A DNA stretch of 64,000 nt from Natribaculum luteum (GTDB lineage: Archaea > Halobacteriota > Halobacteria > Halobacteriales > Natrialbaceae), in NCBI RefSeq assembly GCF_023008545.1, contig NZ_CP095397.1, positions 2,965,199 through 3,029,198 on the forward strand, in the 5' to 3' direction. A model generated the notes under the pieces. That model had not been told where the DNA came from and did not search any database. It saw only the letters and a program-made list of their open reading frames with translations. A program made the translations under genes and the position numbers. Below, in pieces: positions 16,643 to 25,461 of the stretch. Positions within the stretch are counted from its first letter, which is position 1. Every line of letters starts with the position of its first letter.

Positions 16643-19009
16643 TCAATCGAACTCGATTTCCTGTTCGACGACGCGAATCGCGTAATTGTCGCCGGCCCCA
16701 TCCGCTTTCACACTCACGACTTTGGGCTCGGGTGGATCCTCGACGATGGCATTGCCGATATCCTCCGCGAAGATGTCCTCGAGTTCCTCCGCGTTATCGG
16801 CGTGGTGGTATTCTCCGCCGGTGGCGTCAGCCACGTCCTCGAGCAAATCTTCGTCGACGTGGTCTCCGAGACCGACCGTGTAGATGGTGACATTCTTGTC
16901 GTTGGCGTCGTTTTGGGCCAGATCCATTGTTTGTTCGTCGAGTTCGTCGGAGTCACAGAACCATCCACAGTCGTTCTCCCCGTCGCTCAGGAGAATCATA
17001 GTTCGATCGCGGTCGGGGTCGTCCCCGTCGTCGTACTCGTCGAGCGCCAGTTCCATTCCGGCGGACATATCCGTTCCGCCATCCTCCCGGGCGACAACGC
17101 TCTGGTTCACCGACGTCAGGTCGCCACTCAATTCATGAAGCTGGTTCCCGCCCGTATTGAATTCGAACACGCCCGCTTTGTCCCCGTACTCGGAGTTGTC
17201 GAGTAATCCGATGAAATCCTTGGTCGCGTCGACGCGGATACCGTCTGGGTCGTTCCAGTCCATCGAGCCGGAGCGGTCGAGGACGAACGTGACGTCGATC
17301 GGATCCCTGGTTCCACCTCCGATCTTGAATTCGATATCCTCCTCGATCGGGATGTCGGTCCGAAGCGACTCGTCGAAGTGGACGTCGACGCCGTCTCCGA
17401 TCTTGTCGTACTTTCCGCCGACGATCGCACCGTACACCTCGGTACCGTCGTCGATCTCGAGGTCGTCGCTACCGGGTGCGTACACGACGCCGCCGAACTC
17501 CCCGCCAACCGACCCGCCAGTCGAGTCGGTACCGTAGATCCACAGTGCAGAGGCGCGGTCGTTTGGAACCTCGACGTCCTTGACGTCGATATCCTCGTCG
17601 ACGTAGAAGTGGGCCTGTCCGTCTCCGGTGACGGTGACGTCCGTGAGATTGAGGTCTCCGTCGACGGCAACATGAACGTCACCGTCCGACGTATTGATCG
17701 TCCCTCCATCGAGTTTGTACAGACCGTCCTTGTAGTACATGCCGTTCTTGACCGTCCCTGTTCCGGGCGCGCTTTCGTTCTCGAGATATTCGTGGGCTTG
17801 CTCGATCTCGTCATTGATGGGAGCGATCGAGTCGAAGGTCACGTTCCCCTCGTTGACGTGGACGTCACTGGATCCTGGAGTACCGGACGGTTCCTTCTCC
17901 ACATCTGCAAACGCGAGCGGCGGCGTCACGTTCGCGCCAGGCAACACCTGCAATTCGTCGTTGACGACGAGCCACCCTTCGATGTCGGCTTTCGGCCCGT
18001 TCCCATTCCCGTTTCCAGTCCCCTGAAGTTTGACTCTGTCGTCACTGTCGATGAGGAAGAAGTCACTCGTCTTGTTTTTGCTATCCGAACCCTCGTAGGT
18101 ATCGTATCGACTGTCGTACCTGTCGATGGCTAGTTCTCGGTCGAACTGGGTGTTCCCCGTGGACGCCCCCTCGACGTACAGTCCGCCGTAAATCGTCGGC
18201 TCGAGGTCGACGTAGTCGGCGAACGGCCGGTCGGAGCCGAGCGGTGCCTCGACGCGCACGGTTCGATTATCCGGCTCGTGGTAGACGACCTTGTCGTGTC
18301 CCTCCGCGTCGAACTCCTCGCGCAGGAAGTCGTACCAGGCCTCGTGAAACGGCGTGTCTTCGACCTCGAGCGTGACGTTCGATGGGTAGCCAAAGTCGTC
18401 GTCCTGTATACACGACTGTAGCTCCGCTCCATCGTCGAAACTCGTTCCTCGAGCTATGTTCTCTCCCCCTGAAATCTCGCCACTAACGCTCGGCAGTGTG
18501 AGATCGAGCGAGTAGACCGTATTTTCTCCGTCCGTTCGCTCTACGTACCGTATGTCCGGGGACGAGAGCATCGTACTACTGTCGCCGGTTCGTTGCCAGC
18601 GCCCTCCAGCCTGATAGCCGATCAGATCCTCACCACCGTCGTACTGAAGCGTTCCTAGCGTCGTGTTTTGCGAACAGCGATCACCGAAACGGTTCGTGAC
18701 TACGACCGAGAGGTTCCCTCCGTCGCGGATATCGTAGTCCTCTGCGTATCTGGAGTCGATCGCTATCGTGGTTTCTTCCTCCCCGCTGTGAATCATGGTC
18801 GACAGTTCCTTGTCGACCACCTGCAACGTCTGGTCCGCTTGCTCTCTCGTAGCCTGACCCTCGAGGGCGTCGATAAGTGACATCCCGGTGAGGGCAACCA
18901 GGGTCGCTCCAGCGAAGACCATGACGAACAAGAGTACCAGCCCAACCTGTGGGGAGAAGGCACGATCGTCCGAGAACCGCCCCGATAGTCCATTGGGGGA
19001 CCGAGCCAT
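16643..19009 (-). CDS. Pilin-like surface protein with von Willebrand A domain
   Basis: 788 aa. The N-terminus (DDRAFSPQVGLVLLFVMVFA) resembles archaeal type IV pilins: a short charged leader, then one hydrophobic helix (about residues 18-45) that could be processed by PibD and anchor the protein outside. Residues about 60-400 are acidic and Thr/Asn-rich with many N-glycosylation sequons. Around 410-560 there is a beta-rich 'adhesin' segment (GGVVYAPGSDDLEIDDGTEV) resembling domains I recall as DUF7289/DUF7305. From about 570 a complete vWA domain follows: MIDAS DRSGSMD, Thr in DGGTDMSAG, Asp in LLSDGEND. It is likely an adhesin or pilus tip component. It stands alone on the minus strand with an AT-rich promoter. 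Confidence 0.85.
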   Translation of the reverse strand: MARSPNGLSGRFSDDRAFSPQVGLVLLFVMVFAGATLVALTGMSLIDALEGQATREQADQTLQVVDKELSTMIHSGEEETTIAIDSRYAEDYDIRDGGNLSVVVTNRFGDRCSQNTTLGTLQYDGGEDLIGYQAGGRWQRTGDSSTMLSSPDIRYVERTDGENTVYSLDLTLPSVSGEISGGENIARGTSFDDGAELQSCIQDDDFGYPSNVTLEVEDTPFHEAWYDFLREEFDAEGHDKVVYHEPDNRTVRVEAPLGSDRPFADYVDLEPTIYGGLYVEGASTGNTQFDRELAIDRYDSRYDTYEGSDSKNKTSDFFLIDSDDRVKLQGTGNGNGNGPKADIEGWLVVNDELQVLPGANVTPPLAFADVEKEPSGTPGSSDVHVNEGNVTFDSIAPINDEIEQAHEYLENESAPGTGTVKNGMYYKDGLYKLDGGTINTSDGDVHVAVDGDLNLTDVTVTGDGQAHFYVDEDIDVKDVEVPNDRASALWIYGTDSTGGSVGGEFGGVVYAPGSDDLEIDDGTEVYGAIVGGKYDKIGDGVDVHFDESLRTDIPIEEDIEFKIGGGTRDPIDVTFVLDRSGSMDWNDPDGIRVDATKDFIGLLDNSEYGDKAGVFEFNTGGNQLHELSGDLTSVNQSVVAREDGGTDMSAGMELALDEYDDGDDPDRDRTMILLSDGENDCGWFCDSDELDEQTMDLAQNDANDKNVTIYTVGLGDHVDEDLLEDVADATGGEYHHADNAEELEDIFAEDIGNAIVEDPPEPKVVSVKADGAGDNYAIRVVEQEIEFD

Positions 19010-19011
19010 AT

Positions 19012-19105
19012 CATTGGATATTCGACTATATATGTATAAAAAACTACTGATGAATATATCTAAACTCGAGTACTAGATCTCGAGTATAAATACCCTTGTG
19101 AAATA
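19012..19105 (-). promoter_or_regulatory. AT-rich promoter region of the vWA pilin-like gene
   Basis: About 90 bp of unusually AT-rich DNA directly upstream of the start codon (for example ATATATGTATAAAAAACTAC at 19028-19047 and GAGTATAAATACCC at 19082-19095). The second contains a good TATA-like TATAAATA on the plus strand, so divergent transcription into the decayed region is also possible. A CTCGAG-containing inverted repeat lies at 19068-19087. Confidence 0.45.
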
Positions 19106-19297
19106 TGTAGTCCAGTAGTAGACTGCTCTACCCGAGGACATTCGATGGGATTCGATCATTGCCTGTCTCTCCCAGCCGGTGCTGATTCGCTGAATTACTG
19201 TAATCTCCTCGAGAATCCCGAGTGGGTTCGTCACGCCCATCGAGATGACCGCACGGCGAACCCGACTCGAAGGTCGTGGTCTACGTTTTGGCCTCGT

Positions 19298-19601
19298 TCA
19301 GCACGACTCCTGTTGTTCTTGGATATCCCTGTCGACGCTTGCGTCTTTGAGCTCGACGCTACCGATGCTCCTTGCGTCGCCAGCGTGCACCTTGGTCAGT
19401 TCGAAGTCAAACTCGAGTCGGAGCGTTTCGCTGCCGACCTCGACACCGGGTCCCGATCCACTCATCGTCGGCCCGGAACCCGACGTCCTGCTCGCCCTCG
19501 ATGTCGCCGACGTTCTCGACCGTCGTCTCGAGCATGGTCCGTTTGCCCAGCGTGACCGACCCGTTGGTGACCGTCGGCATCGGCGGTGACCTCGTAGTCA
19601 C
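19298..19601 (-). pseudogene. Fragment of a CARDB-like surface protein gene
   Basis: One frame reads TNGSVTLGKRTMLETTVENV then GDIEGEQDVGFRADDEWIGT, which is the core of a CARDB-like beta-sandwich ('tVeNvGdieGtqdVtf') found in haloarchaeal cell-surface proteins. A one-base shift then gives VEVGSETLRLEFDFELTKVH...DASVDRDIQEQQESC with a stop at 19298-19300. No start and no signal peptide. It is a decayed piece of a larger exported protein. The family is assigned by pattern only. Confidence 0.4.
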
Positions 19602-19631
19602 CTTACGACAGGAGAAACGTCTCGCTCCCGT

Positions 19632-19808
19632 CGGTTCTTCGGCGATCTACATCGCGATCGTCCCTTCACTCTGGGCCACCTCGCCGGCGTTACCGCGAGC
19701 GTAGAGCGCGGTGTCGGTCGCGATCACGAGTGCGCCGCGACCACGATTTCGTCCCACGCAGATCCAGTTACGCGCATCGTATAGGCTCTGGGTCCCCGCG
19801 ATACACGG
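19632..19808 (-). pseudogene. Truncated copy of HMG-CoA synthase (middle part)
   Basis: About 175 bp strongly similar to the intact HMG-CoA synthase gene at 15951-16126, in the same orientation. Translated: CIAGTQSLYDARNWICVGRN, then RGRGALVIATDTALYARGNA, GEVAQSEGTIAM followed by TAG, where the real enzyme has AMYITEDPS. It retains the active-site Cys region but has lost both ends and has an in-frame stop. The gap 19010-19981 otherwise contains the CARDB-like relic and no intact gene. Confidence 0.85.
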
Positions 19809-19981
19809 CTCGAGGGGCTACAAGTTATTGTCGTTCGCGGTTTCGACGACCGTCGAACCTTCTGGACGTAACGGGGGCCGTCCCTGCCGCGTTCGATGCT
19901 TCGAACGTGTCCGGACGCGGCCGGGAGCGTCGCTACTCCGCATCGGCAGTCGGTCGGGCGCGAAAAGAGATCAGATCCCCG

Positions 19982-20560
19982 TTATTCGTCTTCCTCGACG
20001 ACCTCCGGATCGCTCATCGCGCTCTGGAGGCTGTCCAGCCCGTTGATCCACTCGGTGACGAGGCCGTATTCGAGTTCTTCGGCCATCGTCATGTCGAGTT
20101 CCTCGCCGTCGACGATGAGCGTGCCCGCCTGGGCCGCGTAGCCGAGGGCGGCGTCCAGGTCCTCTTCGGCCTCGGCGTCCGCCGCGGCACCGATGTAGTC
20201 GTTGACGCTTCCTTCCTCGGCGGGGCCGTTCGCGACGTACTCCTCGGCGGCGAAGAAGACGCAGACGAGACTCGTCTGGACGCCGTCGACGAGCAGGCGT
20301 TTCTCCTCGTCGTCGACGTCGACGTCGTCCAAGACGATCTCGCGGACGTCGGTGATCTCTTCCAGGGCCTCCTCCTGGTCGAGTTCGCCGTCGTCGTAGG
20401 CGGCGACGATCTTTGCGATGGCGATCGCGGTGTCGTCCTGCAGGTTCAACAGCAGGCGCGCCGACGATTCGTCTTCCGGATCGATGTCTTCGTCGTTGAT
20501 GCGGTCGATCCAGTTCTGCCAGCGTTCCTCCGAGTAGAACTCGGTCGGGGGATTGCTCAT
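19982..20560 (-). CDS. DUF2150 family protein
   Basis: 192 aa, very acidic, all-helical by eye. Begins MSNPPTEFYSEERWQNWIDR and contains ESSARLLLNLQDDTAIAIAK, GVQTSLVCVFFAAEEYVANG and DAALGYAAQAGTLIVDGEEL, the pattern of DUF2150, a euryarchaeal family of unknown role. No membrane segments or signal. It stands alone, convergent with nothing; start at ATG 20560. Confidence 0.85.
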   Translation of the reverse strand: MSNPPTEFYSEERWQNWIDRINDEDIDPEDESSARLLLNLQDDTAIAIAKIVAAYDDGELDQEEALEEITDVREIVLDDVDVDDEEKRLLVDGVQTSLVCVFFAAEEYVANGPAEEGSVNDYIGAAADAEAEEDLDAALGYAAQAGTLIVDGEELDMTMAEELEYGLVTEWINGLDSLQSAMSDPEVVEEDE

Positions 20561-20683
20561 ACAGCAACCTACACCGGCCGCTTGAAATGCCTTTCTCTAC
20601 CTGTGCGATCCCGAAAACGTCGTGATCGATCGTCAGAGACGACGACGGACCCGATTCTCGTCGACTCGAGCCGTCAGGAGTGG

Positions 20684-21535
20684 CTACGCCAGCGTCGCCT
20701 CGGTGTCGATTCCGTAGACACGTTTCGGCGTCTCGACGTGGGCGTTTCGGACGGCCTCTTCGTACCCCTCCTCGAGTAACCACGAGACGCGCCGGGGGAC
20801 GGTCTTCGGACCGAGCACTGCGCCGGGTCTGTCGGGGTCGTCGACGAAGTCGGTCTCCATCAGGAACGGCTCGCCGCGCTCGGCCGCCACCTCGAGGCGG
20901 TCCTTCTCGCTCATCACGCTCGGCGTCGGCCCCTCGAGGCGGCCGGCGGCGTAGTGTTTGACGACCCTGTGTGCCGGCAGTCCCGCGTCTTCGGCCCACG
21001 CCGCGACCTCGCGCAGATCTTCGCTCGCCTCGGTGTGGAGCTGGACGGCACACTCGAGGTCGGCCCCGCGTTCGAAGGCGCGGCGCATGACGTCGTTCGA
21101 GGCGGCCCAGACGTCGTCATCGACGTCGTAGTGTGGCCGTCCCGACTTCAGGCCGAGCGCCTCGCCGCGGTCGACGTACTCCGCGGCGACGTCGATCCCA
21201 CTCTGCATGATCTCGCGGGCCTCCGCGGGCGCGTAGCCGCGCTCGTCGACCAGTCGCGAGACGAGACCGGGGTGGACGCCGAGAATCGCCCACGCACGTC
21301 CCCTGAGAAGTTTCGAAGCTTCCTCGACGACCTCGATCGTTCGCTCGAACACCGGCCGGAAGTCCTCGCCGTCGTCGGCCTCGACGCCGAGGTACCAGGA
21401 GGGTTTGTTGACGACGAGCAGGTGCGTGCCGCCGACGCGCGCGAAGTCTTTGACCGCCTCGAGCCCGCGGCCGTGGTCCGGATCGAGGTGGAGGTGATCG
21501 TCGAGCACCGGCGTTCCGAGGTCGTTTGCGTCCAT
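20684..21535 (-). CDS. TatD-related metal-dependent hydrolase
   Basis: 283 aa TIM-barrel amidohydrolase. Motifs: LDDHLHLDPDHGRGLEAVKD (HxH first metal site), AILGVHPGLVSRL (Glu/His region), ECAVQLHTEASEDLREVAAW, RVVKHYAAGR (His) and FLMETDFVDDPDRPGAVLGP (final Asp). This is the archaeal TatD-like branch (COG1099). Bacterial TatD has 3'-5' exonuclease activity, but the role of the archaeal branch is not settled. It precedes the NYN-domain gene's downstream end by 54 bp on the same strand, so the two may be cotranscribed. Confidence 0.88.
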   Translation of the reverse strand: MDANDLGTPVLDDHLHLDPDHGRGLEAVKDFARVGGTHLLVVNKPSWYLGVEADDGEDFRPVFERTIEVVEEASKLLRGRAWAILGVHPGLVSRLVDERGYAPAEAREIMQSGIDVAAEYVDRGEALGLKSGRPHYDVDDDVWAASNDVMRRAFERGADLECAVQLHTEASEDLREVAAWAEDAGLPAHRVVKHYAAGRLEGPTPSVMSEKDRLEVAAERGEPFLMETDFVDDPDRPGAVLGPKTVPRRVSWLLEEGYEEAVRNAHVETPKRVYGIDTEATLA

Positions 21536-21589
21536 ACGTGACGATGCGACCGGACGGGTGGAAAACGCACCGGCTTCGATCGCGGACGG

Positions 21590-22042
21590 TCAGGAATCGA
21601 GCGTGATCGCGTCGTCGGCGGCGTTCCGGAGGGCGTCGGAGCGGCCGTACGAGCCGGGCGCGATCGCGACCGTCTTCACCCCGGCGGCGCCCGCGTGCTC
21701 GACCGCCGGCTTGAAGTCGGTGTCTCGCGAGGCGATCGCGAGCGTGTCGAGCGTCCCGTCGGTGACGAAGGCGGTCGCGTCGACGGCCAGTTTCACGTCG
21801 ACGTCACCGCTCGTGACGACGACCTCGAACCCGCGTGCTTCGGCCGCCTGGATCAGTCCCGGCGTAGCGTGTTCGTCGAGGTAGAGCCGGATGACGCCCA
21901 CGCGACCGAGGTCCATCGCGGCCTGCCTGACGTCGTCTAGGTCGACGTCGAACTCGTCGCGCAGGACGTTCGGCCCGTCGACGAAGAGACCGACGGTTTG
22001 CTCGTCGTCAGAACAGAGACGGGCGCGAACGGAATCGAACAT
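21590..22042 (-). CDS. NYN domain ribonuclease-like protein
   Basis: 150 aa. PIN-like NYN fold with QTVGLFVDGPNVLRDEFDVD (first Asp and conserved DGxN), TSGDVDVKLAVDA (acidic cluster) and LAIASRDTDFKPAVEHAGAA (SxDxDF), which together make the metal-binding active site of the LabA/DUF88 type (archaeal TIGR00288 group). Probably an RNase; the target is unknown. The downstream TatD-like gene shares strand and spacing. Confidence 0.88.
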   Translation of the reverse strand: MFDSVRARLCSDDEQTVGLFVDGPNVLRDEFDVDLDDVRQAAMDLGRVGVIRLYLDEHATPGLIQAAEARGFEVVVTSGDVDVKLAVDATAFVTDGTLDTLAIASRDTDFKPAVEHAGAAGVKTVAIAPGSYGRSDALRNAADDAITLDS

Positions 22043-22137
22043 GAGGCATCGTAATCAGGGTCCGAAAATAGGTGTGACGAAAGCCGCTGGGACGCCTCTT
22101 CGAGCGAGACGGCGGTCCTGGATTCGTTCCTGACCCG

Positions 22138-23724
22138 CTAGGTCACGCGCGCAGCGCGCTCCCGGGAACCGTCGCCGTCGCTGGCCGTCGTGGTCTCCTC
22201 GACGACGTAGCGCTGTCCGGCCATCGGCTCGAGGAGGCTGTCGACCGGGGCCCTGTCGTCTCGCAGGACGGGGACGTCGTCGGTCGGCGGCGGCGATTCG
22301 TAGGTGTCGATCTCGTCGCCGAGGTCGAGGCCGATCTCGCGCTGCCGGTTGCGCTCGTGCAGGTCCGACTCGGTGAGCCGGCGATCGTCTTTGGTCGCGA
22401 CGAGTTCGATGTTCTGGACCACTCCCGGCGTCGCCGTCGAGAAGCTGTAGACCTGCGGGTAGACCTGCGCCATCGTCTTGTACTCGGCCCGGTAGAACTG
22501 CGACGCGGGGCCGCTGGGCGCGGAGATGACGTTCGCCACGAGCACGCCGTCGTCCGAGAGGCGGTCGCTGGTCAACTGCATGAACTCGACGGTCGTCATC
22601 TCGAAGGGGACCTTGTCGCGCTTGTACGCGTCGAGGACGATCACGTCGTAGGTCTCCTCTGTCTGCTCGAGGAACTGTCGCCCGTCGCCGTTGTGGACGT
22701 TCAACTGCGACGATTCTTCGACGCCGAAGTACTGTTCGGCCGCGTCGATCACCTCGGGGTCGATCTCGACGACGTCGACGGTCGCGTCGTACTCCTCGAC
22801 GAAGCGTTTCGGCCCCGTGAATCCGCCGCCGCCGACGAACAGGACGCGATCGACGTCCTCGGTCATCAGGTACGGCATGTGGAAGTAGCGGGTATACTCG
22901 AAGACGTGTCGGTTCGGATCGTCGAGGTCCATCGCGCTGTGGCGCTGCCCGTCGAGGAGCAGCGTCCTGGTGTCGCCGCGGTCGACGACCTCGAGTTCCT
23001 GGTAGGGCGTCTGGGTCTGGTAGACGATCTCGCCGTTGACGGAGTAGCCCATCGACGGCGCGCCGACGGCACCGACGAGCAACAGCGCGACCACGGCGAC
23101 GGCGACCGCTGGTTTTCGGGACGGCGAGGGCAACGTGATCGCGAGCGCGGTGGCGACAAGCAGGACGCCGAAGACGAGTCCGATCAACTCGACGCTCAGC
23201 GACGGGATGAGGACGAACGTCGTCCCGAACGCGCCGACGATGCTCCCGATCGTCCCGAGGGCGTAGACGTGCCCCGAGACCTGTCCGACGCCGCGCTTCT
23301 CGGAGAGTTCCGCCGCGTAGGGGCTGATGAACCCGAGCAGGTACGTCGGCGGCCCGAACAGGAGCGTGATCGCCGGCAGCGATGCGTAGCGTGCGGGCAG
23401 CGGATACACCGACATCGAGGACAGCAACAGGTCTCCCGCGAAGATCAGCGCCGCCACGTACGCCGCCGTCGCGAGCAACAGCAGGGCCATCCGCTCGTTC
23501 GTCGCACGGATCGCCGCGCGTTTCCCGCCGACGTAGTAGCCGAGGCTCAACGCGGCGAGGAACACGCCGATGATGCTCCCCCACGTGTAGATGCTACTTC
23601 CGAACTCGGGGGCGACGATTCGACCGGCGAGGATCTCGAGTCCCATGCTGGCGACGCCCGAGACGAAGACGGCCAGTTCTGGTTTCGTCAGCCGTCTCGG
23701 TAGCCGCTCCCGTAGGGTCTCCAT
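22138..23724 (-). CDS. Membrane-fused spermidine synthase-like protein
   Basis: 528 aa from ATG 23724 (METLRERLPRRLTKPELAVF); a TTG 27 bp upstream is less likely. The first 220 residues hold six or seven membrane helices of the MFS-like type fused to spermidine synthases (GLEILAGRIVAPEFGSSIYT, YLLGFISPYAAELSEKRGVG). The second half is a Rossmann methyltransferase-like domain with MPYLMTEDVDRVLFVGGGGF, VDVVEIDPEVIDAAEQYFGV and YDVIVLDAYKRDKVPFEMTT. The DAY motif is an Asp in the right place for an aminopropyl transferase. Polyamine substrates are assumed from the family; haloarchaea make few polyamines, so the real reaction is uncertain. Confidence 0.88.
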   Translation of the reverse strand: METLRERLPRRLTKPELAVFVSGVASMGLEILAGRIVAPEFGSSIYTWGSIIGVFLAALSLGYYVGGKRAAIRATNERMALLLLATAAYVAALIFAGDLLLSSMSVYPLPARYASLPAITLLFGPPTYLLGFISPYAAELSEKRGVGQVSGHVYALGTIGSIVGAFGTTFVLIPSLSVELIGLVFGVLLVATALAITLPSPSRKPAVAVAVVALLLVGAVGAPSMGYSVNGEIVYQTQTPYQELEVVDRGDTRTLLLDGQRHSAMDLDDPNRHVFEYTRYFHMPYLMTEDVDRVLFVGGGGFTGPKRFVEEYDATVDVVEIDPEVIDAAEQYFGVEESSQLNVHNGDGRQFLEQTEETYDVIVLDAYKRDKVPFEMTTVEFMQLTSDRLSDDGVLVANVISAPSGPASQFYRAEYKTMAQVYPQVYSFSTATPGVVQNIELVATKDDRRLTESDLHERNRQREIGLDLGDEIDTYESPPPTDDVPVLRDDRAPVDSLLEPMAGQRYVVEETTTASDGDGSRERAARVT

Positions 23725-23896
23725 TCGCAGGTTCGTACAGGCAGAAGCCAATTAAGCGTGCCGAAGAGACGGCCAGCTACCGCCGAGCCGCGATGTCTCG
23801 AGTTGGCCACCGGACGCGTCCGTCAGTTCGGGTCCGACGCTCGAACCGGTCCGACTGACGAAAAGACATTACTACCCCGAGAGTGTCGGTTCGAGT

Positions 23897-24994
23897 ATGC
23901 CGCTTCAGACGCCGCCGTTACGTGGGTTACACGACGAGCGCGGGGCGAAGTTCACCGAGTTCGGTGGCTGGGACATGCCCGTCGAGTTCGATTCGATCCG
24001 CGAGGAGCACGTTGCCGTCCGCGAGGCGGCCGGCATCTTCGACGTCTCGCACATGGGCGAGATTCACGTCACCGGGCCGGACGCGACGACGCTGCTGCAA
24101 CGACTCACGTCCAACGACGTGACGCAACTCGAGGTCGGTGACTCCCAGTACGCCACGATCACCGACGAGGAGGGGATCATCGTCGACGACACCATCGTCT
24201 ACCGACTCCCCGACGAGGACGGCGAGGAGACGTACCTGTTCGTGCCAAACGCCGGCAACGACGAGGCGATGCACGAACGCTGGGTCGACCATCGAAACGA
24301 GTGGGACCTCGAGGCGACCGTCGACAACCGGACCGACGAGTACGCGATGTTCGCGGTCCAGGGCCCGGAGGCGGCAAACCTCGTCGGCGACGCCGTCGAG
24401 GAGTCGATCCTCGACCTCCGACGGTTCGAGGCGCGGTACGTCACGATCGACGGCGTCGAGTGCTGGGCGGCCAGAACCGGCTACACTGGCGAGGACGGCT
24501 TCGAGTTTATCGTTCCGTGGGGCGAGGCCGAGACGGTCTGGTCGACGTTCGACTGCCAGCCGTGTGGACTCGGCGCGCGGGACACGCTCCGGATCGAGGC
24601 CGGCTACCTGCTGGCCGGCCAGGATTTCGACTACGAGTCCGATCCGCGAAATCCCTACGAGGCGGGACTCGGCTTCACCGTCAAACTCGACACGGAGTTC
24701 GTGGGCCGAGACGCTTTAGAGCAGGCCCGTGAGGAGGGCGTCGAGGAGAAACTCGTCGGCTTCCGGCTCATCGACCGCGGCGTCCCCCGTCACGGCTACG
24801 ACATCACGAACACCGACGGCCTGGTCGTCGGTTCCGTCACGAGCGGGACGATGAGTCCGACGCTCGAGGCGTCGATCGGCATGGGCTACGTCCCCGTCGA
24901 GTACGCAGAGCCCGGCACGACGCTGCAAGTCGTCGTCCGCGGCCAGTCGAAAAAGGCAAGAGTTGAAACCACACCCTTCGTCGACACAGTATAA
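23897..24994 (+). CDS. gcvT: Aminomethyltransferase (glycine cleavage T-protein)
   Basis: 365 aa. Transfers the methylene group from aminomethyl-lipoyl-GcvH to tetrahydrofolate, releasing ammonia. Segments: [60 protein letters not shown] (catalytic Asp region), [13 protein letters not shown] and [20 protein letters not shown]. The start at ATG 23897 matches the usual N-terminus. Its stop overlaps the gcvH ATG by one base (TAATG). Confidence 0.97.
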   Translation: MPLQTPPLRGLHDERGAKFTEFGGWDMPVEFDSIREEHVAVREAAGIFDVSHMGEIHVTGPDATTLLQRLTSNDVTQLEVGDSQYATITDEEGIIVDDTIVYRLPDEDGEETYLFVPNAGNDEAMHERWVDHRNEWDLEATVDNRTDEYAMFAVQGPEAANLVGDAVEESILDLRRFEARYVTIDGVECWAARTGYTGEDGFEFIVPWGEAETVWSTFDCQPCGLGARDTLRIEAGYLLAGQDFDYESDPRNPYEAGLGFTVKLDTEFVGRDALEQAREEGVEEKLVGFRLIDRGVPRHGYDITNTDGLVVGSVTSGTMSPTLEASIGMGYVPVEYAEPGTTLQVVVRGQSKKARVETTPFVDTV

Positions 24995-25377
24995 TGAGCT
25001 TCGAGACACCAGACGACCGGCGGTACCTGGAATCACACGAGTGGGCACTCGAAACAGACGGCGTCGTTCGCGTCGGCATCTCCGACTTCGCACAGGACGA
25101 ACTCGGTGACGTCGTCTTCGTCGAACTTCCCGACGAGGGCGACGACGTGACACAGGAAGCGGCATTCGGCGTAGTCGAATCGATCAAGGCGGTCTCCGAC
25201 CTCTATGCGCCCGTCAGCGGCGAGGTCGTCGCGATCAACGACGACCTGTTCGACGCGCCCGAGCGCGTCAACGACGACCCGTTCGGCGACGGCTGGATGC
25301 TCGAGATCGACCCCGACGACGAGTCGGAACTCGAGGACCTGCTCACCGCCGACGAGTACGAAGACCAGATCGCCTAG
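24994..25377 (+). CDS. gcvH: Glycine cleavage system H protein
   Basis: 127 aa lipoyl carrier. The lipoylated lysine is in [20 protein letters not shown], and [20 protein letters not shown] completes the hybrid-motif fold. Translationally coupled to gcvT. Together with gcvPA/gcvPB at 10.9-13.8 kb it makes the full glycine cleavage set except the lipoamide dehydrogenase. The two halves lie on opposite strands 10 kb apart. Confidence 0.97.
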   Translation: MSFETPDDRRYLESHEWALETDGVVRVGISDFAQDELGDVVFVELPDEGDDVTQEAAFGVVESIKAVSDLYAPVSGEVVAINDDLFDAPERVNDDPFGDGWMLEIDPDDESELEDLLTADEYEDQIA

Positions 25378-25461
25378 TCCGATTCTCGTCCCGAATATCC
25401 CGACCGAACGTTCACTCTACCGGGCGAATGCGTTATCCAGCCCTCGGCCGTAGCTGCTCGT

